Below, one piece after another: positions 20,530 to 30,060 of a DNA stretch of 64,000 nt. Position 1 is the first letter of the stretch. Each line of letters starts with the position of its first letter. Both the position numbers and the translations under genes were made by a program. Source of the DNA: Tritrichomonas musculus (taxonomy: Eukaryota > Parabasalia > Tritrichomonadida > Tritrichomonadidae); NCBI GenBank assembly GCA_039105265.1, contig JAPFFF010000027.1, forward strand, positions 248,001 to 312,000, given 5' to 3'. Under the pieces are notes generated by a model. It did no database searches and had not been told where the DNA came from. It saw only the letters and a program-made list of their open reading frames with translations.

Positions 20530-23500
20530 TTGAAACAATTAGCATTTTTGCTTAATGTGAATGAAAATGAAATTGATGATATTGTGAATTCAGTTAAAGA
20601 TAGATTTGGAATTGCAAGAGACATGAAAATCAAACAATCTAATCCTGAATATGAAAGAGTTAAGAATGCAGTTAATCCAAATCTCACTGATAAAATTATT
20701 GATAAACTTATTGAAATGGATTATGATGAAGATGATTCTTATAATCATATGTATTGGTTTGCTAAGGGATTTAATGCTAAGAGGGAAGATGATGAGTATT
20801 TCAAGAAATTTGATCGTAATAGATTTATAGTCAATGATCCATTAGATAAATTTAAGAGAAAGAATGCTAAAGATAAGTTTGAAAAAGACCGTAAAAATGA
20901 AAAGATTAAAAGAGAAGATGATACATATTTCAAGAACCTCAATCGTGATGAATTCAAAGTCAAAGATCCTTTAGATGAATTGATGAGAATGGATGTTCAT
21001 GATAAGTTTGAGAATGATCGTAAGCATGAGCGTCAAGCAATTACAGTAAAAGAGAATTATAAAAGAATGTTTGATGATTTACGTAAGCCACTTCCTAAAC
21101 TTAATCCAATACCATCAGATTGGAAACCTTATTCTCAAATATTGTTTGAGAAAGAGAATCAAGAATTGCTAGAATATTTTGAAAAGCATGGTCATGAATT
21201 TGAAAACATTGATACTGAAAATCTTATGGTTAACCAACCACATGATGAGCAGAAAGCATTAGCAGTATTGGAAGAAACTAGACGTAAGTATCCAAATGAT
21301 TTTGAAATAGTTGAGAAGATCATAGAAAAAGATAAAGATCCAATTATAGGGTATTATCTTAATAAGATTCATAAGCTTGAAGATATATTCAGATTCCTTG
21401 AGAATGTTGTGTATGAGAATGAATATATACCATTTAAGTTAACATTTGAGATTGGAGGTATATTTGATATTCCAGATAAGAATATTTCTCCGGAATCAGA
21501 TCCTGAATTCAAATATGAACCAAGACCAGTTACAATAACTAGTCATAAATTTGCTGATACCATTCAAATCATGATTCAATTAATAGCAGATTTGGATAAA
21601 GTTAAGTACTATATTGAAACGAATCTCTATAAGCATACCACTTATGGAGCATCTAATATCAAACTCATTTATGTTTCAAATGTTGCATTCACAGTTCACA
21701 GAATAGTTAAAGTTTCAGGTAAAGTAGATAAGCTTCCAGATGAATTAATTAAATCAAGATTGATGATAGTCGACAATGAAGATGATGGATTATGTTGGTA
21801 TAGATTCTTAACAATATGTTTGGATCAAAAGTTGAAAGATGTAAAGAAATATAATGTAGTGAATCGTTCTAAAATTGCACGCAAACTATTATGCAAAGAT
21901 CATGGTATAGAATATACTACTAAACCTACTAAAGAAGCACAATCATTAATCAAATCATTCAAAGGTATGTCAATGGAAGAGATGAAAGAGTCTGCTAAGA
22001 AGCATTGTATTAATGTTAACATCTATGATTATGATGAAGATTCTAAGTGTTATGATATCCAAGAGCAATGGTTTAATGAAAAATTTGAGAATACATTTAG
22101 TGCATTACTTTTCAGTCAAGGTAGAGTGATTCACATTATGTATATTATAGATGTTGAAAGGTTGACTAATATATGGATATGTCCTAAGTGTAGATCTTAT
22201 GTTGTCCATGGAAAGAATCCAAAAAGAATGTCTATTCATGAAGCACATTGTGATGGGAAGTTCCATAAGAATTACATTCAAGAGAAGGTAAGTGAACCTT
22301 ATTGTCCACATATTTTGAATCATCCAGTTTATGAATATTGTTTAGCACATGATCTTAAATGGCAACCTCAAAGATATTATATAACATATGATTTCGAAAC
22401 CATGGAGAAACCTATTCCTCATGAAGATTCACCTTTGGTGTTGCGAAGCATGAAAAAGAAAAATGCTAATAAAAGTCGTAAATCAACTGTAATCAATAGT
22501 CATTTGATTCCATTGTCAGTGAGCTGTTGCATCAAGTCTTCAAAAGGTTTGTTAACAAAGCATTTCGATGTTAGAGATGAGAAGTTCATTCCTAAATGGA
22601 TCAAGTTCATGTTTGAGAAGTCTGTTGATATCGTTAATGATAAGGTTAAAGCATTGAGAGATATGACTGGAATTGATTCAGAAGAGAAGCTTTTGAAATT
22701 AGATCGAAATCTATTTAATGTACCAGTTTTGGGATTCAATTCAGCAAAATTCGATAGCAATCTCTTTAAAGAATACCTTAACTATAGATTTGAAAATATA
22801 GAATGGAGTGTTGATAACAGTTCATTAATTGGTACCACGTCAGCAATGAAGCAATTCATTATTCGCAAAAGTGGAGGTTTAAATAAAGGTTTGATTGGAT
22901 TACGTTTCATTGATGCTCAAGCATATGTAAGTGGTGGTACTCTCAAAGAATTTGGGAAAGATTTTGGAGGTCAGAAGAATTCAGTAAAAGGTGTATTCCC
23001 TTATGAAGCAATCGGTGAGAATTATAATGAAATCCTAAGTAAGTCTGAACCATCCACGTACGAAGATTTCTATAGCTATCTCAATCAAAAGAATCCATTA
23101 ACGAAAGAAGAGTATGATGATTATGTTGAAGATTCCAAACGTTTCAAGTCTCGTTGGGATTATCTATTAGCATATAATGATAACGATGTTGAGATGATGA
23201 TTAAACCTATTGATAGTCTCATTGAAATGAATGCTAAATATGGAGTAGATATGTTATCAAATCTTTCTTTGTCACGTAATGCTTCAGAAGAAAAATATGC
23301 AATGAATTATAAAGACTTTGATCCAAAATGTAACTATGGAATTGTTAATGAATCAAATACATTCAAGCCTACCCAAAAATGGTGGGAATACAAAGTTAGG
23401 GGATATGTCATGCAAGATGAGAAATGGAATGCAAAGCAACGTGCAAAGAAATTAAATGCTAAACCGTTAAGAGATATCTCTAAATGTGTCACAGAAGATG

Positions 23501-25359
23501 ACTTTGATGCTTTCATGAAGATGTACAATGATCCAATTCAAGGTAAATGCCACCTCTGTGGTGAACACTTCTCATGAACTAATAAACCAACTTTGGACAG
23601 AATTAATAATGAGCTTGGACATGAGATATCAAATTGTAAACTTGCATGTGAAATATGCAACAAATTACGTTCAAAATATGATGATAAGGTTACTCGTTTG
23701 AGAATCCAGCTTAAGAAGTTCTGTAGACTAAACCATTTTGCAATGACCATCACAGATGAAGCTGAATATAAACGTTTAAGAGAAGGTATCACTGGTGGTC
23801 TTTCAAATGTAATGCATCGAGTCAACATTAGAGGTGAAACCAATATCAATAGATTCCATTACGATTTGAATGCTAACAAGGTCATTTCAAGGGATACATC
23901 AAATAAAGTTTTGCATGTGATTGGAATTGATTTCAATTCATTGTATCCTTCAGCATTCTCTGGAAATCAACATCCTTTCAACAAATATCATGGAGGTATC
24001 ATGTACATGCCAGGTTCAATGCTAAATTCATTTGATTGCTATGATTCCAATGGTGTATTGACACCTGAAATCCAACGTAAATGTATGAATATAATCAATT
24101 CCCAACGAAGATTTAAAGAGAATCCTCAATTCATATTCCATGCAACTGTTAAACTAGAATGTCCCAAAGAGCTTATTAATACATTCATTAACTTTCCTCC
24201 TGTGTTTCGAAACTTTGAAATTAATAATGATTCTGGCACAATTGGATCATATATGTACGAATATGGTAAAAACAATGGTATCCATACAGTAGACAAATCA
24301 GATGTTAAGCTTACCATGACTCTCGACACAAAGGGTGAATATAAGATCTTTGGATGCTACTATTTATGGTTTCTCATAGATCATGGTTTGAAAATTGTAG
24401 ATATCAAGAATGTAACATTATATGATTGTCATAGAGGTTTCAATGCATTTGTCAACGAATTCATGAATGAGCGTGTTGCCATCCTAAATGGAGACAAACC
24501 TGGAAATGAGAAGTTCTATAAAATAAGTATGAATGGATCTTATGGATATGATGGTCTCAATACAGAGCATTACAATAAGATTAAGATAGTTGATCGTGAT
24601 AAAGCATACCAAGCAATCATTAGTGACACATACATGAATGGATTACCATTATCTAAAGACTCTTACCTAATCCAATTGCAACCCAAAAACTTTAGATGCA
24701 AAACATGTATTCAAGAATCATTCTTCACACTTGATAATGCAAAGTTCTGGTATCTAACATTCATTTACGATTTCCTTTTCAAATGTGTTGATCTAGAACG
24801 CATTCACTTCATAGAGGGTGATACAGATAGTGCTTACTTTGTAATTGCAGGTGACATGAATAGACATGGTGAACAATATTTCGATACAATCATTGCTAAC
24901 AGAGAATTCTATGACAAACATGTTTACAAATTCATGCCTAACCCTTCCATTGATACTGTTGCTGATAAGAAGAAATTATTAGGTGCAGATATTGAAAAAT
25001 ATGGAGATAATCAAGTAGCACTCTGCCCTAAATGTTACACAATTTGGAATAATAAAGAAGACGGAACATCTGAAACCAAAACCCTAAAACTTAAAGGTGT
25101 ATCCTTAAAGAAGAACTCAATTCAATCATCAGATTACCTTCATGTTATTCAAGAAAGAACTGTCAAACTTGGTATCAACATAAATCTTCAAATGAATCAT
25201 AACCAAATGAGTAAGATAACAGTATACAAGAATGCATTAACAGGTTTCCATAACAAGATGATAGTACTTCCAAATGAATCTTGTGCACCATTCATTAAAG
25301 GTTTGACGGCTAATGATTACATTTGTGAATTTGCAAAGCAAAGTTCCCTACGGGAATAA
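20530..25359 (+). mobile_element. Protein-primed-type family B DNA polymerase region of the Polinton-like element (broken, about one break)
   Basis: The region carries proofreading exonuclease motifs (YDFETMEKP; GFNSAKFDSNLF; YNDNDVEMM) and palm motifs (DFNSLYPS; KISMNGSYGYDG; EGDTDSAYF). The spacing is that of protein-primed PolB enzymes of Polintons, adenoviruses and linear plasmids. A long N-terminal part is lysine- and aspartate-rich with internal near-repeats around 20790-21010 (REDD.YFK.., then DPLD..KR). A Cys/His cluster (CPKCRSYV, then H and C) lies upstream of the exonuclease motifs. Codon usage is less AT-extreme than the surrounding relics. As a fossil it is broken about once. Confidence 0.85.
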
Positions 25360-25526
25360 AAGTAGATTTGAATATTTTTGAACAAATTTGTTTGTATTCA
25401 ATGCTATTATAAATCCTTATACATAATCTTTATGAATGTCTTAAATTATATTACATTACCATTTTACATATTCTTTTGTATAACATTTTGCAATACTTTT
25501 GCAAATACTTTAACAATTATGTAAAC

Positions 25527-26141
25527 ATGAATCAATTAAAATTAAATAAAATTGGTTTCTCAAATGAGTTACATATCAAATTACAGAATAACTTCTTATC
25601 AGAAAATCATTTCAGAACACAAAAACAAACAAAAAGTAAACAAAATGAAGAATATTCATTTACTGATTTACATTCTCAAAGAGAAGTTTACGACGTCTCT
25701 GATGATACGAAGCAAGTAAAAGATAAAGTTCAACACAATTTGAATGATAAAGACAAAATTTCAATTCAAAATGATAACAAACTTGAGAATTCTGAACATA
25801 TTGAAGAAACAAACCTTGAACAGCAAAAGAAATTCATCAAAAGACAGAAATATAATGAATACATGAATTCGTATCGTGAACGCAAAAAGAAAGAGATAGA
25901 AAAACGAATAAAATCAATTGATATATCTCTCAACGAACAAACCAAAACATACAATAAAGAAGATATCAAACAAGCTCTCTTTGATTGCATTAATACATTA
26001 ATAAATATCATTAACATTCATCTTGACAAATTCACAAATGAAGCCAAAAATGATATCATTAGATGTCAATATTCTAATGACATTCTTCAACTAACTAATA
26101 CATTAAATGCTTATATCAACAGCTTATTGGGATCTAAATAA
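25527..26141 (+). CDS. Unknown lysine/asparagine-rich protein of the Polinton-like element
   Basis: The frame gives about 204 residues from the ATG at 25527 (MNQLKLNK). It is strongly charged, with a basic stretch (YRERKKKEIEKRIK) followed by a helical segment with regularly spaced Ile and Leu. A basic helix followed by a hydrophobic helix could bind DNA and oligomerise, but I recognise no family. It lies just downstream of the polymerase region and overlaps the opposing small gene tail to tail by 18 bases. This tight packing is typical of compact mobile elements. Confidence 0.55.
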   Translation: MNQLKLNKIGFSNELHIKLQNNFLSENHFRTQKQTKSKQNEEYSFTDLHSQREVYDVSDDTKQVKDKVQHNLNDKDKISIQNDNKLENSEHIEETNLEQQKKFIKRQKYNEYMNSYRERKKKEIEKRIKSIDISLNEQTKTYNKEDIKQALFDCINTLINIINIHLDKFTNEAKNDIIRCQYSNDILQLTNTLNAYINSLLGSK

Positions 26142-26504
26142 TTCGTTAGCAAATTCATTTAATTTCAATTCTGCTTGATTCTTGACTGTATTATATTTAG
26201 ACTTATACTGATATGTATTCTTATATGGAATCAATATAAGCTTTCCATAACGTTTTCTGAATACATGATCATCTATTTTAAATCGTTTATTCATTTCTCT
26301 AGTATTCATTTCAGAAACAGTCTCATTATATCTAACAAGTTTCTTTAACAATTTCAATTCATTTTTATTAATCAATTCACTAATAATCATTAACAATTTC
26401 TCTTCATCAGACTCATCAAATATACCACCTTGATAATTATTTTTATATTCACCACGGATATTTGAATCCATTTTATCTACATTAAAGAAATTATTTTCAG
26501 TCAT
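26124..26504 (-). CDS. Unknown 126-residue protein of the Polinton-like element
   Basis: An intact small frame from the ATG at 26504, the only gene on the minus strand inside the element. It is rich in Asn, Lys and Glu. An N-terminal acidic part is followed by a leucine-rich helix (EEKLLMIISELINKNELKLL) and a basic C-terminal half. No domain is recognised. Its 3' end overlaps the preceding lysine-rich gene. Its position next to the right terminus is where Polintons often carry small accessory genes. Confidence 0.5.
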   Translation of the reverse strand: MTENNFFNVDKMDSNIRGEYKNNYQGGIFDESDEEKLLMIISELINKNELKLLKKLVRYNETVSEMNTREMNKRFKIDDHVFRKRYGKLILIPYKNTYQYKSKYNTVKNQAELKLNEFANELFRSQ

Positions 26505-26719
26505 TCTTTAACCCTCAATTAAAAAATTATTTGATAACAAATTTTTCGATAACTTTTCATTTTATAATCTTTATCAAAACCATTCACAAAACAAATTGAG
26601 AGCATCAAAATGGGCTTAAATTCGGTCATTATTTTTGCCAAAAAACCTTTCAAAACACATTTTCAGAAAATGAGCTATTTATTCAAACATGAACCCAAAA
26701 AATGAATTACAAAATGAGT

Positions 26720-26915
26720 AAATTACATTTGGGTACCTAGCATTCAAACATATACTTAAATATGAATTCTAAATACATAAACCTACATTTGGGATCCTAG
26801 CATTCAAACATGAGAAAATTGAATTTGAGTATTTAGTATTCAAAATTGATATTGAAACTCAATGTTTGTATAACAATTGTAACAATTGGGCTCCTAGTAT
26901 TCAAACATGATATCG
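26720..26915 (+). repeat. Short irregular tandem repeat near the right end of the Polinton-like element
   Basis: The word ACATTTGGGTACCTAGCATT, followed by CAAACAT, occurs at about 26727. It recurs with changes at about 26786 (TTGGGATCCTAGCATTCAAA) and 26884 (TTGGGCTCCTAGTATTCAAA). The spacing is uneven, about 59 and 98 bases. The repeats are non-coding and lie between the last small gene and the terminal inverted repeat. Confidence 0.65.
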
Positions 26916-26964
26916 AAAATCAATACAAAAATATCTGACCGGCAGCTCCCCCATATATTGTCTC

Positions 26965-27007
26965 TCAATCAATTATCGATCTCGAGAATCGAAGAATAAC
27001 AAGTCTA
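26965..27007 (-). repeat. Right terminal inverted repeat of the Polinton-like element
   Basis: About 43 bases match the inverted sequence at 19865-19907 with about one difference. It ends AACAAGTCTA and is followed after 10 bases by a run of 35 A (27018-27052). No copy of the left-flank ATTATACC follows it. Confidence 0.7.
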
Positions 27008-27016
27008 CATTTAAGT

Positions 27017-27053
<37 letters not shown>

Positions 27054-27178
27054 ATTGGATCACAGCAGAAATATATTATTGGAGCAACAGCACTTCATTA
27101 TCTAAATAAACTTTATGAGAGATACAAAATAAAATTTTTAAATAAACGTATGACAACCTATTAATTCACATTATATTA

Positions 27179-27633
27179 AGGGCGTACCTACAATTCAATT
27201 ATCAGAATTCAATGAGATTTCTCAAATATTTTAATCTTTTTTGGAGTAAAAAAAAGTTGAAGAATAAATTATATTTTGGAGAAAATAAAATGTCTATTAT
27301 TTATAGAATTACAGCATGAATTTATGGGAAAATTTCTTCCAATATACAAACTTTTTGAAATAAATTGAGAGGTCTGTTTACCATAAATACATACTGTATA
27401 TAGAATGATGATATATTAAAAAAAATATTTTTATGCATTATTTTTACATTTAAATTCAAAATTATTTTTTGTAAAATTTTATCGGTCGAATAAAATAATT
27501 GTTTTTTGATCGTTTAGGTCAAATATCATCATTTTTGACCTAAACTTTTTCATAATTTGGAAGTATTGAAAGATGTATTCTATGAGTTTATTCAATATTG
27601 ACAAGTTTACAACTTTTTTGGGACGGACGCCCT
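27179..27633. mobile_element. 455-base TA-flanked inverted-repeat element
   Basis: It starts AGGGCGTACC and ends with the inverted CGGACGCCCT. TA lies on each outer side (27177-27178 and 27634-27635). The inside is AT-rich and contains CTATGAGTTTATTCAATATT near 27580, a word shared in either orientation with the elements at 19268 and 45217. It has no coding capacity and is probably moved by a Tc1/mariner-type transposase. Confidence 0.75.
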
Positions 27634-27808
27634 TACTGTTTATAGGATAATTTCAATCAGATATTTTGAAATTAAAATCTTAATATTTGCAATATTATAT
27701 GTCAGAAATAGAATTACAATGTCTTCTGGTTAAACATTAGTAAATGCATTGTATAACTATAGGCCAGATGCATTTTCGTTTAAATTTTCGTTAAACCGAA
27801 ATTTGTAC

Positions 27809-28209
27809 AATCGTTTTTTTCTACGCCACTTTTTGAGTGGTTTTTCTATCCATGAATAGCTATTCATGGAAAGTAAAAAACCGCCATCTTAAGGTGAAAT
27901 TTAACTTACTCTGTTAAGAAAATTAACCAAAAAAATCGTAAATTTAAATTTTCTCTTAATATTATAACTATTTGCTTTTTTTTGATATAATTTTTTTTTA
28001 TTTTTACATAATTTTTCAGGAATATACGCACCAGTGATCACCACAGGGCTGTGCGAAGCCGAATCAGGCTCCTTGAATTGCTGGATGAATCGGGAAGCCA
28101 TTTGAACTAAATATTTATGCATTATTTAGCAAAAATTGAATAAAAAATGTATAAAAAAGTATTCAAAAAGTTTAAAAGTTTTCAAAAAGTGGCGTAGAAA
28201 AATTCGATT
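27809..28209. mobile_element. 401-base inverted-repeat element carrying a GC-richer coding-like insert
   Basis: Inverted arms of 28 bases (27809-27836 and 28182-28209) share TTTTTCTACGCCACTTTTTG with two differences overall. GAAATTT occurs just outside both arms and could be part of a duplication. A perfect 22-base palindrome sits at 27849-27870. On the minus strand, an ATG at 28101 opens a GC-richer frame (MASRFIQQFKEPDSAS...) of about 30 residues. Its composition then drops back to AT-rich sequence. This looks like a captured gene start inside a non-autonomous element. Confidence 0.6.
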
Positions 28210-28899
28210 CTCCCTGAAATTTTATGATCATCAGTTTTACAAACTTTTGAAATAATTAAACTTGTTAAAAATATTTGCTTGATTAATTTATATATTTAAC
28301 TCTTAATCCAATTCGAAAATTTAAAATCAAAATAATCGAAAGAATTAAATGTTATATTCCAAAAAAAAAAAAAGACGATTATTCTTTTCTGAAAAAGTTG
28401 TCTAAATTAGAATACTAAGTTTTTATATTCAGGCTGCTGTCTGAAAAAGTGGTTGTAAGAAAATTGTGAGATTTTAGTTATTTTTAATGTAAAAGCTAGC
28501 ACAAGAATTTAAACGTATAAAAACTGAGCTTATAATGAAGAAATTAATGCACTGATAAATGCACACTTTGTTACTATCCAAAAATTCTTGATCCAAATAC
28601 ATTTTATTTTATCTTTGACTAATAGATTGAAGGAGACCTATTATTTCTTTTAAAATTTTGTTATGATGCTTTTTTGATGATTGTAAATTTGTTTTACTAA
28701 ATTATTGCTGTTAATTATTTAGTTTTATGAAATATATTGAATTTTGAAAATATACATATTTCAAGCATTACATATTTTAACCATTACATATTTGCATTTC
28801 TTTTGTCAAATAATATAATATAGTTCTTCAACCAAGCAGCTTCAATTTAAGAAATTGTTTCTGACCAAATATAATCTCAATTGAATTTTGAATATTATT
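28210..28899. other. Right flank of the repeat island and LZTFL1-like upstream region
   Basis: AT-rich with no gene. TCTGAAAAAGT occurs twice (about 28390 and 28442) and resembles the near-palindrome at 16001, hinting at another worn repeat. Confidence 0.4.
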
Positions 28900-29517
28900 A
28901 TGTCTGAACTTGGCGAATACACTCAAGAACAACTTTCTCAACTTGTAGAATTCCTTCTTTTTGAACAACAGAAAAGAAAAGAGACCAGGACTGAAATTTC
29001 AGGTGAATTAAGCGATCTTCTTCAAGAACAAATTGAATCAGAAACACTTTATAGCGGTAAAGACTGCCTTGAACTTCTTGAAAAACTTCCATCATCTTTA
29101 AAAAAAACAGTTAGTACGGAGCTTGAAAGAAATCGTGATTTATCTGTTGTATTATTTGAAAGAATATTTCAACAAGCACAGGATGCACATATAGTTATGG
29201 AATTAAATGTTCCAGAGCTTGATATGGAAACAGCGACTGATGAAGCGAATTTACTTTGCGGACAGATTTTACTCAATAAAGATAAAATCTCTAAAGGTGA
29301 AAATTTAAATTCACCACCTAAAAAGGAAGAACCCGAAGAAGATGTTGAGGCCATTCAAAAAGAAATAGAACAACTTCAATTGGAAAACGAAAAATTAAAA
29401 GAACAACTGAAAAAGCCAAAAAGGGAATGGAAAGAATTTAAAGAAACTAACGATTTATTAAAAGCAAGAAATGCAGAATATCATGATTTACAAAAACAAC
29501 TTAATGTTAACGAATAA
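28900..29517 (+). CDS. LZTFL1 (BBS17)-like BBSome-associated protein
   Basis: The product is 205 residues from the ATG at 28900. It starts MSELGEYTQEQLSQLVEFL and has a helical N-terminal domain of about 130 residues. A proline/acidic linker follows, then a coiled coil (AIQKEIEQLQLENEKLKEQL). This coil closely resembles LZTFL1 (KEILRLQEENEKLK), and the N-terminal pattern (a short helix with LV..L.F...KR, then S-E-L repeats) also agrees. LZTFL1 regulates BBSome traffic in and out of cilia. The protein is shorter than the human one (about 299 residues) because the second coil is reduced. Coiled coils can look alike, so this is moderate. The stop overlaps TAAA. Confidence 0.55.
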   Translation: MSELGEYTQEQLSQLVEFLLFEQQKRKETRTEISGELSDLLQEQIESETLYSGKDCLELLEKLPSSLKKTVSTELERNRDLSVVLFERIFQQAQDAHIVMELNVPELDMETATDEANLLCGQILLNKDKISKGENLNSPPKKEEPEEDVEAIQKEIEQLQLENEKLKEQLKKPKREWKEFKETNDLLKARNAEYHDLQKQLNVNE

Positions 29518-30060
29518 ATTGATTCATGTCATTTTTCTATTATATAAATCTGACTTTCAACAATTCATTATGAAATATTTGCAATAAATACACATATCCT
29601 CAATAATAATAATGCTTTCTTTAAATGATAATTATTCATTTGCTAAAGATTAATATATATAAATCTTCAAACAAATTTAGAGCATTTTGTTAATAATAAA
29701 TTCATTTGGTAATGTTTATTTAGTTCATAAAATCCCATTCTGAGTTAACTAATTCATCTATTTGACATATCAACTTTTTTAAATTAAACGTCAATTTGTA
29801 ACAATTTTTTGTATTTTTCCTCAAACAACTTTCAAAAAGTTCGACTATACGAATTTGTTTGATTATTTGAGTAATTCATTCAAAAAGGTTTATTAATCAC
29901 AGCAATCATATACGCTATTTTATAGAAGAAAATTGTTATATATTTTCCAATTCGTTTTTATATTAATTTCACTAATATGGTGAAATTTTATTGATTAATT
30001 CATTCAAAAATCTTTTCAATTTTTTCTCTTTTTTTGATATTAAGATAAAGATAAAATTTA
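29518..30060. other. Intergenic region
   Basis: About 540 AT-rich bases, no gene. TCAAAAAGT occurs at 29832-29840. Confidence 0.5.

Larger units (their letters stand above)
19865..27007 (+). mobile_element. Compact Polinton/Maverick-like element, broken, apparently young
   Basis: A family B DNA polymerase region and two small genes lie between short terminal inverted repeats: about 43 bases starting TAGACTTGTTATTC at 19865, matched with roughly one mismatch by the inverted end at 26965-27007. The left terminus is shared with the 469-base miniature element, so the true left boundary could instead lie near 20334. Flanking duplications do not match across the 7.1 kb. No integrase, packaging ATPase, protease or capsid gene is visible, so it is either a cut-down Maverick or a related protein-primed replicon. 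It has about one break in the polymerase region and long clean coding stretches, which suggests recent arrival. Confidence 0.5.

Noticed and set aside
27880-28122. Minus-strand frame inside the inverted-repeat element as a real gene
   Set aside because: Only the first 30 codons look coding. The rest is AT-rich filler, so it is treated as a captured fragment.
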